Positions 26,883-36,651 of a stretch of DNA of 64,000 nucleotides are shown here, piece after piece. Under the pieces are notes generated by a model. It did not search any database and was not told where the DNA came from. It saw only the letters and a list, made by a program, of their open reading frames with translations. The DNA is from Pseudomonas nitroreducens NBRC 12694 (GTDB lineage Bacteria; Pseudomonadota; Gammaproteobacteria; Pseudomonadales; Pseudomonadaceae). Position 1 is the stretch's first letter. Each line of letters opens with the position of its first letter. The stretch spans positions 165,401 through 229,400 of the forward strand of contig NZ_BDAI01000007.1 in assembly GCF_002091755.1 (NCBI RefSeq). The letters run 5' to 3'. The position numbers were made by a program, and so were the translations under genes.

Positions 26883-29222
26883 TTACTTCTTCTTCAGTTG
26901 CTTGGCGTTGGCGAACAGCGAGGCCATGGCATTGTTCGCCGGGGCCTTCTCCTGCTGGCGCGGAGCGCTGCGCTCGCCACGCGGCGCGCCGTTGCCGGGG
27001 CGGCCGCCGCCACGCGGGCCGTCGACCTTCTCGCCGGGGGTGTCGCTCATGCGCATGGACAGGCCGACGCGGTTGCGCGGGATGTCCACTTCCATGACCT
27101 TGACCTTGACGATGTCGCCGGCCTTGACCACTTCGTACGGGTCCTTGACGAACTTCTCCGACAGCGCGGAGATGTGCACCAGGCCGTCCTGGTGGACGCC
27201 GATGTCGACGAAGGCGCCGAAGTTGGTGACGTTGGTCACCACGCCCTCGAGCACCATGCCGGGCTTCAAGTCCTTCAGGCTCTCGACGCCTTCCTGGAAC
27301 TCGGCAGTCTTGAACTCCGGGCGCGGGTCGCGGCCGGGTTTGTCGAGTTCCTTGAGGATGTCGGTGACGGTGGGCAGGCCGAACTGCTCGTCGGTGAACT
27401 TCCTCGGGTCCAGGCGCTTGAGGAAGCCCGAATCGCCGATCAGCGAGCGCACGTCGCGGCCGGTATCGGCGGCGATACGCTGCACCAGCGGGTAGGTTTC
27501 CGGGTGCACCGCGGAGGCGTCCAGCGGGTTGTCGCCGTTCATCACGCGGAGGAAGCCGGCGGCCTGTTCGAAGGTCTTCTCGCCCAGGCGGCTGACTTTC
27601 TTCAGTTCGTCGCGGGTCTTGAAGGCGCCGTTAACGTCGCGGTGCGCGACGATGTTCTGCGCCAGGGTGCTGTTGAGGCCGGAGATGCGCGCCAGCAGGG
27701 CGGCGGAGGCGGTGTTGACGTCCACGCCGACGGCGTTCACGCAGTCTTCCACCACCGCGTCCAGGCTGCGGGCGAGCTGCAACTGGGACACGTCGTGCTG
27801 GTACTGGCCGACGCCGATGGATTTCGGCTCGATCTTCACCAGTTCGGCCAGCGGGTCCTGCAGGCGACGGGCGATGGACACGGCGCCGCGCAGCGACACG
27901 TCCAGCTCCGGGAATTCCTTGGCGGCCAGTTCGGAGGCCGAGTACACCGAAGCGCCGGCCTCGCTGACCATGATCTTGGTGCACTTGAGCGCCGGGTATT
28001 TCTTGATCAGTTCGGCGGCCAGCTTGTCGGTCTCGCGGCTGGCGGTGCCGTTGCCGATGGCGATCAGCTCCACCTGGTGCTTGGCGCACAGCGCGGCGAG
28101 CACCGCGATGGTCTGGTCCCACTGGTTCTTCGGCGCGTGCGGGTAGACGGTGGCGGTGTCCAGCAGCTTGCCGGTGGCGTCGACCACGGCGACTTTCACG
28201 CCGGTGCGCAGGCCCGGGTCCAGGCCCAGGGTGGCGCGCGGGCCGGCCGGAGCGGCCAGCAGCAGGTCGTGCAGGTTGCGCGCGAACACGTTGATCGCCT
28301 CGAGGTCGGCGCCTTCGCGCAGCTCGCCCAGCAGGTCGGTTTCCAGGTGGGTGTAGAGCTTGACCTTCCAGGTCCAGCGCACCACTTCGGAGAGCCACTT
28401 GTCAGCGGCGCGGCCCTGGTTACTCACGCCGAAGCGCTCGCCAATCATGATTTCGCAAGGGTGCGAGGTGCCCGGCAGTTCTTCGCCGACCTTCAGGGCG
28501 ACGCTGAGGATGCCCTCGTTGCGCCCACGGAAGATCGCCAGTGCACGGTGCGATGGGGCGTTCTTCAGCGGTTCGTCGTGCTCGAAGTAGTCGCTGAACT
28601 TGGCGCCTTCGGTTTCCTTGCCCGGCACCATGCGCGCGGTGAGGGTGGCGTTGTCCTTGAGGAAGCTGCGCAGGCGGTCGAGCAGCGTGGCGTCCTCGGC
28701 GAAGCGTTCCATGAGGATGTACTTGGCGCCTTCGAGCACGGCCTTGGTGTCGGCGAAGCCCTTCTCGGCATCGACGAAGCGCGCGGCTTCGCTTTCCGGG
28801 GTCAGGCTCGGGTCGGCGAACAGCGCGTCGGCCAGTTCGCCCAGGCCGGCTTCCAGGGCGATCTGGCCCTTGGTGCGGCGCTTCTGCTTATAGGGCAGGT
28901 AGAGGTCTTCGAGGCGGGTCTTGGTGTCGGCCAGGTTGATCTCACGGGCCAGTTCCGGGGTCAGCTTGCCCTGTTCCTCGATGCTGGCGAGAATCGCGCC
29001 GCGGCGCTCGTCCAGTTCGCGCAGGTAGCGCAGGCGCTCTTCGAGCATGCGCAGCTGGGTGTCGTCCAGGCTGCCGGTGACTTCTTTCCGGTAGCGGGCG
29101 ATGAAGGGGACGGTGGAGCCTTCGTCGAGCAGGGCGACGGCAGCGGCGACTTGCTGCGGTTGAACGCGGCCGGAGGGCAGTGCGGAAAGCTCTTCGGCGA
29201 TACGGGTGTTGATGCTGTCCAT
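26883..29222 (-). CDS. tex: Tex-family RNA-binding transcription accessory protein
   Basis: A 779-residue cytoplasmic protein. Tex N-terminal helical region (about 1-200), YqgF/RNase H-like domain with GLDPGLRTGVKVAVVD (about 330-450), helix-hairpin-helix segments (RISGLNSTLAQNIVAHRD; KKVSRLGEKTFEQAAGFLRV), and an S1 RNA-binding domain near 650-720 (LKPGMVLEGVVTNVTNFGAF). A glycine/arginine-rich tail (GGGRPGNGAPRGERSAPR) follows. Start at 29222 was preferred over the in-frame ATG at 29237 because AGGTGG lies between them at ribosome-binding distance. Tex is essential in Bordetella and linked to transcript and toxin expression elsewhere. Confidence 0.95.
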   Translation of the reverse strand: MDSINTRIAEELSALPSGRVQPQQVAAAVALLDEGSTVPFIARYRKEVTGSLDDTQLRMLEERLRYLRELDERRGAILASIEEQGKLTPELAREINLADTKTRLEDLYLPYKQKRRTKGQIALEAGLGELADALFADPSLTPESEAARFVDAEKGFADTKAVLEGAKYILMERFAEDATLLDRLRSFLKDNATLTARMVPGKETEGAKFSDYFEHDEPLKNAPSHRALAIFRGRNEGILSVALKVGEELPGTSHPCEIMIGERFGVSNQGRAADKWLSEVVRWTWKVKLYTHLETDLLGELREGADLEAINVFARNLHDLLLAAPAGPRATLGLDPGLRTGVKVAVVDATGKLLDTATVYPHAPKNQWDQTIAVLAALCAKHQVELIAIGNGTASRETDKLAAELIKKYPALKCTKIMVSEAGASVYSASELAAKEFPELDVSLRGAVSIARRLQDPLAELVKIEPKSIGVGQYQHDVSQLQLARSLDAVVEDCVNAVGVDVNTASAALLARISGLNSTLAQNIVAHRDVNGAFKTRDELKKVSRLGEKTFEQAAGFLRVMNGDNPLDASAVHPETYPLVQRIAADTGRDVRSLIGDSGFLKRLDPRKFTDEQFGLPTVTDILKELDKPGRDPRPEFKTAEFQEGVESLKDLKPGMVLEGVVTNVTNFGAFVDIGVHQDGLVHISALSEKFVKDPYEVVKAGDIVKVKVMEVDIPRNRVGLSMRMSDTPGEKVDGPRGGGRPGNGAPRGERSAPRQQEKAPANNAMASLFANAKQLKKK

Positions 29223-29444
29223 GAATCCACCTGACAAAACAATCGAATTACGGGACGTCAGGACCGGAGTTCCGGCCTCACGACAGGCTCTGTGACAACG
29301 CCCCGCCGCAAAAGCGCCGCATTATACCCACGACAATTTCACCGGGTGGGCGGCTGGTCGGGGAAAAATCTGCTAACAATGGACAAGCCGTGATGCGCGG
29401 CTGCTGGGCGATAATGCCCGCCGAATCAGATTCTGGGAGTTTCC

Positions 29445-30185
29445 ATGAGCAACGCTGCCACCCTGCCCGAAGGCGAAAAGATCCTCGTGGTCGATGACGA
29501 CGCGCGCCTGCGCCGTCTGCTCGAACGCTTCCTCGACGAGCAGGGTTATCGCGTCCGCGCCGTCGAAAACACCGAGCAGATGGACCGCCTGCTGGCCCGC
29601 GAACTGTTCCAGCTGGTGGTGCTCGACCTGATGATGCCCGGCGAGGATGGTCTCTCGGCGTGCAAGCGCCTGCGCGAGTCGAACAACCAGATCCCGATCA
29701 TCATGCTCACCGCCAAGGGCGACGAATCCAGCCGCATCTCCGGCCTGGAACAGGGCGCTGACGACTACCTGGCCAAACCCTTCAATCCGCGCGAATTGCT
29801 GGCGCGGATCAAGGCCGTGCTGCGCCGCCAGGCGCCGCTGGTACCGGGCGCGCCGGCGGGAGAAGACGAGATCGTCACCTTCGGCGACTATGAACTGCAC
29901 CTGGCGACCCGCGAACTGAAGAAGGGCGAGGAAGTGCACATGCTCACCACCGGTGAGTTCGCCGTGCTCAAGGCCCTGGTACAGCACGCCCGCGAGCCGC
30001 TGACCCGCGACAAGCTGATGAACCTGGCCCGCGGCCGCGAGTGGGATGCCCTGGAGCGCTCCATCGACGTGCAGATTTCCCGCCTGCGCCGGCTGATCGA
30101 GCCCGATCCGTCGAAGCCGCGCTACATCCAGACCGTCTGGGGCGTGGGCTACGTATTCGTACCGGATGGCGCCGCTCGCAAGTGA
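29445..30185 (+). CDS. ompR: OmpR-family response regulator (AmgR)
   Basis: A 246-residue regulator. The receiver domain has the acidic pair VDDD, the phospho-acceptor in LVVLDLMMPGEDG and the conserved KPF. The C-terminal winged-helix DNA-binding domain (about 135-240) ends with RLIEPDPSKPRYIQTVWGVGYVF, typical of OmpR. In P. aeruginosa the pair at this chromosomal context, AmgRS, governs the envelope-stress response to mistranslated membrane proteins and aminoglycoside tolerance. It lies 61 bp upstream of the kinase gene. Confidence 0.94.
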   Translation: MSNAATLPEGEKILVVDDDARLRRLLERFLDEQGYRVRAVENTEQMDRLLARELFQLVVLDLMMPGEDGLSACKRLRESNNQIPIIMLTAKGDESSRISGLEQGADDYLAKPFNPRELLARIKAVLRRQAPLVPGAPAGEDEIVTFGDYELHLATRELKKGEEVHMLTTGEFAVLKALVQHAREPLTRDKLMNLARGREWDALERSIDVQISRLRRLIEPDPSKPRYIQTVWGVGYVFVPDGAARK

Positions 30186-30246
30186 TCGACCTCGCCGGGG
30201 CGAAGCCCTTCGCCCCGGCCGTTTGTGTTTCCCTGGTAACGCCTTC

Positions 30247-31566
30247 TTGAAGACACCCCTCTGGTTCCCGCAAAGCTTCTTCGCCCGCACCCTCTGGCTG
30301 GTGCTCATTGTCGTGCTGTTCTCCAAGGCACTGACCCTGGTCTACCTGCTGATGAACGAAGACATGCTGGTCGACCGCCAGTACAGCCACGGCGCAGCGC
30401 TGACCGTGCGCGCCTACTGGGCGGCCGACGAGAAGTCGCGCGAAGCGATCGCCCAGTCTGCCGGGCTGAAGTGGGCACCCCACGAACAGGGGCAGCCGGA
30501 GGAAGTGCACTGGCCATACACGGAAATCTTCCAGCGGCAGATGCGCATGGAGCTGGGCATCGATACCGAGACGCGCCTGCGCATCCATCATCCGTCGATG
30601 CTCTGGGTGCGCGCGCCGACCCTGGGCGATGGCTGGATCGGCGTACCGCTCTACCCGCACCCACTGCGCGGCCAGCAGATCTGGAGCGTGCTGGGCTGGT
30701 TCCTCGGCATCGGCCTGTTGTCCACCGCGGCGGCGTGGATCTTCGTGCGGCAGCTCAGCCAGCCGCTCAAGCGCCTGGTCTTCGCCTCCCGCGAGTTCGG
30801 CAAGGGGCGCAGCGTGCGCCTGCCGCTGGGGCAGGAAACGCCCAGCGAGATGGCCGAGGTGTACCGCGCCTTCAACCAGATGGCCGACGATGTCGAGCAG
30901 GCCGGGCGTGAACGCGAGCTGATGCTGGCCGGCGTCTCTCACGACTTGCGCACGCCGTTGACGCGTCTGCGCCTGTCGCTGGAGCTGATGCCCGAAAGCG
31001 ACCGCGAGATGGTCGAGGACATGGTGCGTGACATCGAGGACATGGATGCCATCCTCGACCAGTTCCTCGCCTTCATCCGCGATGGCCGCGACGAGCCGGT
31101 GGAGGAGGGCGACCTCGCCGACCTGATCCGTGAAGTCGCCGACGCCTTCAACCAGACCGGCAACCGTGTGCGCCTGTGCCTGGAGACGCTGCCGCTGTTC
31201 CGCTTCCGTCGCGTATCGATCAAGCGCCTGCTGGGCAACCTGATCGAGAACGGCCTCAACCACGGCGGTGGCAAGGTCGAAGTGGCGGCCCACGTCGCCG
31301 GTGGCGGCGGTGCGCCCTACGTGGTGCTCAGCGTGCTGGACCGTGGCGCGGGCGTCGATCCGCAGGAGTTGGACAACATCTTCAACCCCTTCTTCCGTGG
31401 CGACAAAGCGCGCGGCGGCAAGGGCACCGGCCTGGGGCTGGCGATCGTCAAGCGTATCGCCGAACAGCACGGCGGCAGCATCGAACTGCGCAACCGCGAG
31501 GGTGGTGGCGTGGAAGCGCGCGTCTGCCTGCCGCTGGGCCTGCTGCTGCCGCGCGACGCGCATTGA
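30247..31566 (+). CDS. envZ: EnvZ-family sensor histidine kinase (AmgS)
   Basis: A 439-residue membrane kinase. Start taken as the TTG at 30247 (LKTPLWFPQSFFARTLWLV...), which places the first membrane helix at about residues 10-35 and matches the 439-residue length I recall for AmgS. A periplasmic loop (about 36-150), second membrane helix (about 155-175), HAMP (RQLSQPLKRLVFASREFGKG), dimerisation and phosphotransfer region with the H-box GVSHDLRTPLTRLR, and the ATPase with NLIENGLNHG and GKGTGLGLAIVKRI follow. It should phosphorylate the OmpR-type partner just upstream. Confidence 0.93.
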   Translation: MKTPLWFPQSFFARTLWLVLIVVLFSKALTLVYLLMNEDMLVDRQYSHGAALTVRAYWAADEKSREAIAQSAGLKWAPHEQGQPEEVHWPYTEIFQRQMRMELGIDTETRLRIHHPSMLWVRAPTLGDGWIGVPLYPHPLRGQQIWSVLGWFLGIGLLSTAAAWIFVRQLSQPLKRLVFASREFGKGRSVRLPLGQETPSEMAEVYRAFNQMADDVEQAGRERELMLAGVSHDLRTPLTRLRLSLELMPESDREMVEDMVRDIEDMDAILDQFLAFIRDGRDEPVEEGDLADLIREVADAFNQTGNRVRLCLETLPLFRFRRVSIKRLLGNLIENGLNHGGGKVEVAAHVAGGGGAPYVVLSVLDRGAGVDPQELDNIFNPFFRGDKARGGKGTGLGLAIVKRIAEQHGGSIELRNREGGGVEARVCLPLGLLLPRDAH

Positions 31567-31706
31567 GAGCCTGCTTGCGATCTGCTGCGCGTCGGCATAA
31601 CTGTGTTGAGGCCAGCCGAGAAGTGCTCATTGACTGCAGTCAACTCCGCTTTCTCAGCTGTCCTCGCCTTGTTCTGCTCTAGCTCGCGAGATCGTAAACA
31701 GACTCT
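31566..31706. repeat. Palindromic MITE-like element with 18-bp imperfect terminal inverted repeats
   Basis: Ends AGAGCCTGCTTGCGATCT (31566-31583) and the complement of AGAGTCTGTTTACGATCT (31689-31706) match at 15 of 18 positions, the three differences all being transitions. The centre is a perfect 14-bp palindrome TTGACTGCAGTCAA (31630-31643). It starts within the envZ stop codon and ends at the ldcA stop, filling the whole convergent gap. It has no coding capacity. Confidence 0.7.
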
Positions 31707-32634
31707 AATCCCAGCGCAGGGATTTTCCTTCCAGCACCGCCCTGCGCCCATAGGGCCAGGCGCGGTTGTGCGCACCGTGGCCGCTGGGCAGGCCGTGGTA
31801 GAGCGGGGCGCCCAACCGCGCAGCGTACTCGGCGAAGATTTCTTCCAGGCTGTGGGCCACGCCCTTGCGCGGGCAATCGGTGAAGGTGCCGAGGCAGATC
31901 GCGCCCAGGCGCGCGCCGTTCAGGCTGTTGAGTAGCTGCCAGAGGCTGCGTTCGATTCGGTAGTAGGGCTCGCCGACGTCCTCGAGGATCAGGATCGCGC
32001 CATCAGGCACATACAGCGCACCGGCGGTGCCGGCCATGCAGGCCAGTGCGGTGAGGTTGCCGCCGATCAATTCGCCTTCCACCGCTGTCTTCGGCCCCGC
32101 CAGATGCTGTGTCGCCAGCTTGCCGGGGCCGCCGGCCAGTACGTGGCTGATCGAGGCCAGGGAAGCCAGGCGCTCACGCTGCTCGCTGGGCGCGCTCAGC
32201 GGTTGCAGGCCCAGCCCGGTGGCGACCATGCCGTGGATCGCTGGTAGGCTCTGGCGGTGGAAAGCGCTGAGCAAAATGGAGATGTCCGAGAAGCCGATCA
32301 GCGGGCGCGGTGAGGCTGCCTTGAGGCGTTGCCAGTCCAGTTGCGGGATGAGTTGTCCACAGCCGTAGCCGCCACGCAGGCACCAGACGGCGCTGACGCC
32401 ATCCAGCTCGAAGGCGGTGTGGAAGTCTTCCAGGCGTTGCTCAGGCGTGCCGGCCAGGTAGCGATAGCGTGCGTCGGCGTGGGTGCCCAGGTGGTAGTCC
32501 ACGCCCAGCACTTCAAGTTGGCGCAACGTGGCTTCCAGCACCTCTTCTGCGATGGCCGAGGCTGGCGCCACCAGGGCGACACGGCGTTCGATGGGCGACC
32601 ATTGGAGTTCGGAGAAGCGCGGTGATTTGGGCAT
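31705..32634 (-). CDS. ldcA: Murein LD-carboxypeptidase
   Basis: A 309-residue S66-family serine peptidase (an alternative in-frame start lies four codons upstream at 32646). It cleaves the L-Lys/mDAP-D-Ala bond of tetrapeptides during peptidoglycan recycling in the cytoplasm. The nucleophile lies in PLIGFSDIS (S116), and GYGCGQLIPQLDW is the family block before it; the Glu and His of the Ser-Glu-His triad fall in the C-terminal domain. The P. aeruginosa PA5198 enzyme of this position has a solved structure with a Ser-Glu-His triad. There is no signal peptide. Confidence 0.92.
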   Translation of the reverse strand: MPKSPRFSELQWSPIERRVALVAPASAIAEEVLEATLRQLEVLGVDYHLGTHADARYRYLAGTPEQRLEDFHTAFELDGVSAVWCLRGGYGCGQLIPQLDWQRLKAASPRPLIGFSDISILLSAFHRQSLPAIHGMVATGLGLQPLSAPSEQRERLASLASISHVLAGGPGKLATQHLAGPKTAVEGELIGGNLTALACMAGTAGALYVPDGAILILEDVGEPYYRIERSLWQLLNSLNGARLGAICLGTFTDCPRKGVAHSLEEIFAEYAARLGAPLYHGLPSGHGAHNRAWPYGRRAVLEGKSLRWD

Positions 32635-32790
32635 AGGGGCATTCAAAGGCGTGCAGTGGTTCAGTTTGAGGGTGGGAGTGCCTTATGAGGCGTCTGAGTG
32701 GACATCCCTGCCGAGACATTGTGCCCGTCGGAATCCCCGGCCTGGCCATCCCTGGCCAGTCGTTCGCCGGGATGACGCATGCGCCCCGGC

Positions 32791-33696
32791 TCACCCCTTG
32801 CCCTTGGTCCGCGCCAGGTGCGGCCCGCCGTTCTTCTCCAGGTACTCGATGATCACCCCGGCGATGTCCTTGCCGGTGGTGGTCTCGATGCCCTCCAGGC
32901 CCGGCGAGGAGTTCACTTCCATCACCAACGGCCCGTGGTTGGAGCGCAGGATGTCGACGCCGGCGACGTGCAGGCCCATCACCTTGGCGGCGCGGATGGC
33001 GGTCATGCGCTCCTCGGGGGTGATCTTGATCAGGCTGGCGCTGCCGCCGCGGTGCAGGTTGGAGCGGAACTCGCCGGCTGCGGCCTGGCGCTTCATCGAT
33101 GCGATCACCTTGTCGCCGACCACGAAGCAGCGGATATCGGCGCCACCGGCTTCCTTGATGTACTCCTGCACCATGATGTTGTGCTTGAGCCCCATGAACG
33201 CCTCAAGCACGGATTCGGCGGCCTTCTCCGTCTCGCAGAGCACCACGCCGATGCCCTGGGTGCCTTCCAGCAGCTTGATCACCAGCGGCGCGCCGCCGAC
33301 CATCTCGATCAGGTCCGGTACGTCATCGGGGGAATGGGCGAAGCCCGTCACCGGCAGGCCGATGCCCTTGCGCGACAGCAGTTGCAGCGAGCGCAGCTTG
33401 TCGCGGGAACGGGCGATGGCCACCGATTCGTTGAGCGGGAATACCCCCATCATCTCGAACTGACGCAGCACGGCGCAGCCATAGAAGGTCACCGAGGCGC
33501 CGATGCGCGGGATCACCGCGTCGAAACCTTCCAGCGGCTTGCCGCGGTAGTGGATCTGCGGCTTGTGGCTGGCGATGTTCATGTAGGCGCGGAGGGTGTC
33601 GATCACCACCATCTCGTGGCCGCGTTGCTGCCCGGCCTCCACCAGCCGACGGGTGGAATACAGACGCGGATTGCGCGACAGCACAGCAATTTTCAT
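32791..33696 (-). CDS. rimK: RimK-type glutamate ligase (ribosomal protein S6 modification)
   Basis: A 301-residue ATP-grasp ligase that adds glutamate residues to the C-terminus of ribosomal protein S6. Typical blocks are the N-terminal MKIAVLSRNPRLYSTRRLVEAG, the phosphate loop KLLEGTQGIGVVL, and the metal-binding VMEVNSSPGLEGIE near the C-terminus. Its start overlaps the stop of the upstream rimB-like gene by 4 bp (ATGA), so the two are translationally coupled. In P. fluorescens the RimA-RimB pair and cyclic di-GMP modulate RimK activity. Confidence 0.96.
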   Translation of the reverse strand: MKIAVLSRNPRLYSTRRLVEAGQQRGHEMVVIDTLRAYMNIASHKPQIHYRGKPLEGFDAVIPRIGASVTFYGCAVLRQFEMMGVFPLNESVAIARSRDKLRSLQLLSRKGIGLPVTGFAHSPDDVPDLIEMVGGAPLVIKLLEGTQGIGVVLCETEKAAESVLEAFMGLKHNIMVQEYIKEAGGADIRCFVVGDKVIASMKRQAAAGEFRSNLHRGGSASLIKITPEERMTAIRAAKVMGLHVAGVDILRSNHGPLVMEVNSSPGLEGIETTTGKDIAGVIIEYLEKNGGPHLARTKGKG

Positions 33697-34169
33697 TGAT
33701 CACCTGGAAGGGTGGCGGGAACCATGATGAGGGGTTTGTCTTGTACGTAGGTGAGGCCGGGGTTGACCACGAGCTGGCCCTGAACCAGCGCCTTGGAGCC
33801 TAGCAGCACGCGGTAGCGCATGGTCTTGCGGCACGCCAGGGTGAATTCCACTGACCAGGCGCGATCGCCGAGGGCCAGCAACGTGCGGATCACGTAGCGG
33901 GTCTGGGCCTGGCCGTTGGAGCTCTTGATGGTCTTCATCGTCACCACCGGCGCTTCGCAGCGGTGGCGGCGCTGCACCTGGGTACCCAGGTGGGCGATGA
34001 AGCGTACCCAGTCCTGGCCGCCACGCTGGAACGGCACGATGTCACTGGCATGCAGGGTGGAGGTGCTGGCGCCGGTATCGATCTTCGCACGCAGGCCCAC
34101 CATGCCCAGTTCGGGCAGGGCGATCCATTCGCGCAGACCAATTACCGACAGCTGGTCGAAAGTCTTCAA
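33693..34169 (-). CDS. rimB: RimB-type retropepsin-like protease
   Basis: A 158-residue protein of the family once labelled ATP-dependent zinc protease. The aspartic-protease signature DTGAS (residues 31-35) in LRAKIDTGASTSTLHA indicates a retropepsin-like fold. KTMRYRVLLGSKAL and VVNPGLTY are family blocks. In P. fluorescens the homologous RimB removes glutamates added to S6 by RimK. The direct overlap with rimK supports the same role here. No rimA-like small gene was seen beside it. Confidence 0.88.
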   Translation of the reverse strand: MKTFDQLSVIGLREWIALPELGMVGLRAKIDTGASTSTLHASDIVPFQRGGQDWVRFIAHLGTQVQRRHRCEAPVVTMKTIKSSNGQAQTRYVIRTLLALGDRAWSVEFTLACRKTMRYRVLLGSKALVQGQLVVNPGLTYVQDKPLIMVPATLPGDQ

Positions 34170-34270
34170 GGCAGGCGTCCCCGGCGTTTGCCGGCATTCT
34201 AGTCAGGCCGGTTGTGCCCCGCCAGCGGGGTGCACGGTACACTCGCAGGCCCGCATGACGAGGTTGTGAC

Positions 34271-34663
<393 letters not shown>

Positions 34664-34667
34664 GCAG

Positions 34668-34695
34668 CCGGCGAGGGCCGCAGGCGCCTCGCCGG
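34668..34695. terminator. Hairpin between convergent hslR and PAP2 genes
   Basis: A perfect 9-bp stem CCGGCGAGG / CCTCGCCGG with a 10-base loop in the 45-bp gap between two convergent stops. It is a candidate bidirectional terminator, with no T-run. Confidence 0.45.
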
Positions 34696-34708
34696 GGGCG
34701 AACGGCCC

Positions 34709-35509
34709 TCAGGCCGCGACGACGCTCAGGCGCTTGAGCAGCGGTATTTTCGCCGCCAGGCGGAACAGCGGATCGGTCCAGCGAACCAGCGCGGCGCTGG
34801 CCACGGCGGCGAAGGGCGTGAAGCAGCTCCAGGCCAGGGCCACCAGCGCCATCTGCACGCCGCCGATGTAGTCATCCTGGCCCCAGTGGGCGCCGGCTAC
34901 CAGGCGCGGCAGCATGAACAGCAGCGCGAGGCCCCAGATCACCACCCATTGCAGGGCGGTGCGGGCGAACAGGGTGAGGAACAGCGCCCAGATCAGCAAC
35001 ACCGAGGCGTGGTCGCCAGGGAAACTGCGGGCCGACTCGTCCTTCACCTCGAAGGGCGTGTCTTCCCACTGCGGGAAGAAGTGCTCCAGGCGCACGGCAT
35101 CCGGCGCAATGCTGGAAATGCTTGCATGCTGCCAGCCCAGCTTGTGGGCAAGCTTCGCGTAAAGGATGCGGACCACCACCAGAACCACGGCTGCGCATAA
35201 AAAGCCGAAAGTCGCGGCGCGGGCCTGGCTGGCCTTGAAGATCCAGTCACCACGGATCAGCAGAAGCAGCAGGATCACCCCGACCAGCAGGTCGAACGGC
35301 CGGGTGCTGGCCACGGCCCAGGTCAGGCGCCAGGCTTCGTTGGTCGCCAGCGGCTGGTTGAGCAGGCTGAACAGGCTGAAATCGAACAGGTCCATCGCAC
35401 TGCGAGTAGGCTCCCAGAGCCACAGCAGAAGCAGGGCGAGGGCCATCAGGTGACAGGCGATGAAGGGCTTCCAGGACCAGGTGGCTTGGAACGGCGTGGT
35501 TTTGTCCAT
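34709..35509 (-). CDS. PAP2-family membrane phosphatase
   Basis: A 266-residue inner-membrane protein with about six hydrophobic segments. Two PAP2 active-site motifs are visible: RSFPGDHASV (variant of PSGH, with the catalytic His) and RLVAGAHWGQDDYIGG (variant of SR-x5-H-x3-D). The start at 35509 was preferred over 35587 since AGAAGGGGGAAT lies just upstream and the earlier extension is hydrophilic. Substrates of such enzymes include undecaprenyl pyrophosphate, phosphatidylglycerophosphate and lipid A phosphate; none can be chosen from sequence. Confidence 0.88.
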   Translation of the reverse strand: MDKTTPFQATWSWKPFIACHLMALALLLLWLWEPTRSAMDLFDFSLFSLLNQPLATNEAWRLTWAVASTRPFDLLVGVILLLLLIRGDWIFKASQARAATFGFLCAAVVLVVVRILYAKLAHKLGWQHASISSIAPDAVRLEHFFPQWEDTPFEVKDESARSFPGDHASVLLIWALFLTLFARTALQWVVIWGLALLFMLPRLVAGAHWGQDDYIGGVQMALVALAWSCFTPFAAVASAALVRWTDPLFRLAAKIPLLKRLSVVAA

Positions 35510-35627
35510 AAAATCGATTCCCCCTTCTGACAACGGTTCCGGGTTGCCGGATACGACAAAGCGCGCTTTATAGGCCTTTGCCATCAACTTGTCATTTATT
35601 TGTGCCTATCGCAGCGTTGTGCCCAGC

Positions 35628-36521
35628 ATGTCTCAGATCGATCAAAGTCAGCGTTTCCTGTTCGACAACACCGATGTTCGCGGTGAGCTGGTGGAGCTCG
35701 ACCGCAGTTATGCCGAAGTGTTGGCCAAGCACCCCTATCCGCAGCCGGTCGCCCAACTGCTGGGAGAAATGCTAGCCGCGGCCGCGCTACTTTGCGGCAC
35801 TCTCAAATTCGACGGTCTGCTGGTGCTGCAGGCGCGCTCCGCCGGCGCCGTTCCGCTGCTGATGGTGGAGTGTTCCAGTGCTCGTGAAGTGCGTGGCCTG
35901 GCCCGCTACGACGCCGAGGCCATCGGTGACGCCGCCGGCCTTGCCGAGCTGATGCCCCATGGCGTGCTGACGCTCACCGTCGATCCGAAGAACGGCAAAC
36001 GCTACCAGGGCATCGTGCCGCTGGAGGGCGCGACCCTGGCCGAGTGCCTGTCGACCTACTTCGCCACCTCCGAGCAGTTGCCGACCCGCTTCTGGCTCAA
36101 CGCCGACAGCCGCCGCGCCCGCGGCCTGCTGTTGCAGCAATTGCCAGCGGACCGCCAGCGCGACATCGAGTCGCGGGAAGCCAGCTGGCAGCACGTCACC
36201 ACCCTGGCCGATACCCTCACCGCCGAGGAACTGCTGGGCCTGGACAATCCCACCGTGCTGCATCGCCTGTACCACGAAGACGACGTGCGCCTGTTCGAGC
36301 CGCAGCCGCTGGTATTCCGTTGCAGCTGTTCCCGGGAACGCTCGGCCAATGCGCTGGTCAGTCTTGGGCAGGACGACGCCGAGCGTCTGCTGGCCGAAGA
36401 GGACGGCGAAATCGTCATCGACTGCCAGTTCTGCAACCAGCGCTACCGTTTCGACGGCTCCGACGTTGCCCAGCTGTTCTCGGGTGGCGGAAGCCAGACG
36501 CCGTCAGAAACCCGCCATTGA
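35628..36521 (+). CDS. hslO: Redox-regulated chaperonin Hsp33
   Basis: A 297-residue protein, start at 35628 (MSQIDQSQRFLFDNTDVRGE). The C-terminal redox switch is intact: C-x-C in FRCSCSRERS and C-x2-C in IDCQFCNQRYRF bind zinc when reduced and form disulfides under oxidative stress, turning the protein into a holdase. VDPKNGKRYQGIVPLEG is a family block. The frame extends upstream to 35589, but the chosen ATG gives the canonical N-terminus. The gene lies upstream of pckA, 168 bp apart. Confidence 0.95.
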   Translation: MSQIDQSQRFLFDNTDVRGELVELDRSYAEVLAKHPYPQPVAQLLGEMLAAAALLCGTLKFDGLLVLQARSAGAVPLLMVECSSAREVRGLARYDAEAIGDAAGLAELMPHGVLTLTVDPKNGKRYQGIVPLEGATLAECLSTYFATSEQLPTRFWLNADSRRARGLLLQQLPADRQRDIESREASWQHVTTLADTLTAEELLGLDNPTVLHRLYHEDDVRLFEPQPLVFRCSCSRERSANALVSLGQDDAERLLAEEDGEIVIDCQFCNQRYRFDGSDVAQLFSGGGSQTPSETRH

Positions 36522-36598
36522 CCGCTTCGATTTGTCCGATAGCCGAACCAATGGCGCTCTCGCCAGATCAGAGGCTGCACGAGAACAGTTCTTTTCTG

Positions 36599-36604
36599 GC
36601 ATAA
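36599..36604 (+). promoter_or_regulatory. Candidate -10 element upstream of pckA
   Basis: CATAAT in a GC-rich background, about 90 bases upstream of the pckA ATG. No good -35 partner was found. Confidence 0.35.
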
Positions 36605-36651
36605 TCCCGCGACTTTTTTCCGCGGTAGTGGGAATCAGAAGTCACTACGCA

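Noticed and set aside
26136..29234. A 1032-codon plus-strand open frame across gshA and tex
   Set aside because: It is antisense to two well-recognised proteins, has the His/Gln/Val/Ala-rich composition of a GC-driven shadow frame and matches nothing.
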